Source of the DNA: Rhizorhabdus dicambivorans
GTDB taxonomy: Bacteria > Pseudomonadota > Alphaproteobacteria > Sphingomonadales > Sphingomonadaceae
Length of the DNA: 40,865 bases
Reading direction: 5' to 3'
Assembly (NCBI RefSeq): GCF_002355275.1
Contig: NZ_CP023452.1
Coordinates: forward strand, 1 to 40,865
The notes under the pieces are model-generated. The model made no database searches. It was not told where the DNA came from and was given only the letters and a program-made list of their open reading frames with translations. The position numbers and the translations under genes are program-made. Positions 40,806 to 40,865 of this stretch are shown here, in pieces (the stretch's first letter is position 1; every line of letters starts with the position of its first letter).

Positions 40806-40865
40806 TGTAGGGGCTCGCAATCGTAGCGGCGTCTGCTCGCCAACAGCGCGATTTCCTGCTCACGC
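40806..40865 (+). repeat. Outer part of left terminal inverted repeat (continues at base 1)
   Basis: Starts TGTAGGGGCTCGCAATC and matches, inverted, 3767-3826. It continues without a break at position 1, so the window ends are joined on a circle. Confidence 0.75.

Noticed and set aside
1..40865. tRNA, rRNA or CRISPR loci
   Set aside because: No cloverleaf with conserved tRNA loops, rRNA segment or regular repeat-spacer array was seen on either strand.

Overview
The window is almost certainly a complete circular plasmid of 40,865 bp, cut open inside a repeat. The last 60 bases joined to the first ~95 bases form one copy of a ~155-bp sequence whose inverted, diverged partner lies at 3671-3826. 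The GC-rich coding style and gene families (VirB/VirD4 transfer genes, DUF3768, ArdC-like protein, pRiA4b Orf3-like protein, KorB-type ParB) suggest an alphaproteobacterium, most likely a sphingomonad. The host is inferred from gene families, not from a search.

Layout: (1) 40806 through the origin to 3826 is a ~3.9-kb transposon-like unit with IS21-type ends and a GCTAGC repeat on both sides. It carries a sulP-usp-dksA-csp stress/transport operon and no transposase. (2) 3828-5460 holds small hypothetical genes, including a 29-residue membrane peptide resembling holin-like type I toxins. (3) 5674-9102 is one IS21-family element beside the remnant of a second, together splitting a small gene. 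(4) 9198-15260, all minus strand, is an anti-defence module: DUF3768 protein, Fic toxin with VbhA-like antitoxin, ArdC-like antirestriction protein and a large ParB-like protein. Near-identical structured leaders of ~270-325 bp precede three of these genes. (5) 15305-18300 holds a pRiA4b Orf3-like gene, a serine resolvase, an ISKra4-family transposase and a gene fragment. (6) 18417-21406 is the replication region: nuclease, CHC2/Toprim primase-like protein, putative initiator with a candidate antisense RNA, and a small ribbon-helix-helix-like protein. (7) 21489-31707, plus strand, is a type IV secretion operon (virB1-6, virB10, virB11, virD4). It has lost virB8, virB9 and the 5' part of virB10. 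(8) 31697-35351 holds mobilisation genes: LPD7 protein, relaxase, MobC-like protein and a candidate oriT. (9) 35431-40783 holds parB, parA, regulators, ssb with a large cruciform leader, a second serine recombinase, a sigma-region-4-like protein and small regulators.

How it fits together: if transfer starts near 35.3 kb with the + strand leading, the genes entering first (parBA, ssb, recombinase, and later the anti-defence module) all lie on the minus strand. They could then be transcribed straight from the incoming strand. A 16-bp palindrome, GGTGGCAGCTGCCACC, recurs eleven times (nine exact, two with one mismatch) and marks most of these genes. This looks like a shared regulatory or single-strand folding signal.

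Caution: many genes between 1 and 9.2 kb, and virB10, carry single-base losses in short homopolymer runs. These look more like sequencing errors than natural decay. The affected genes are described as reconstructed across the shifts.
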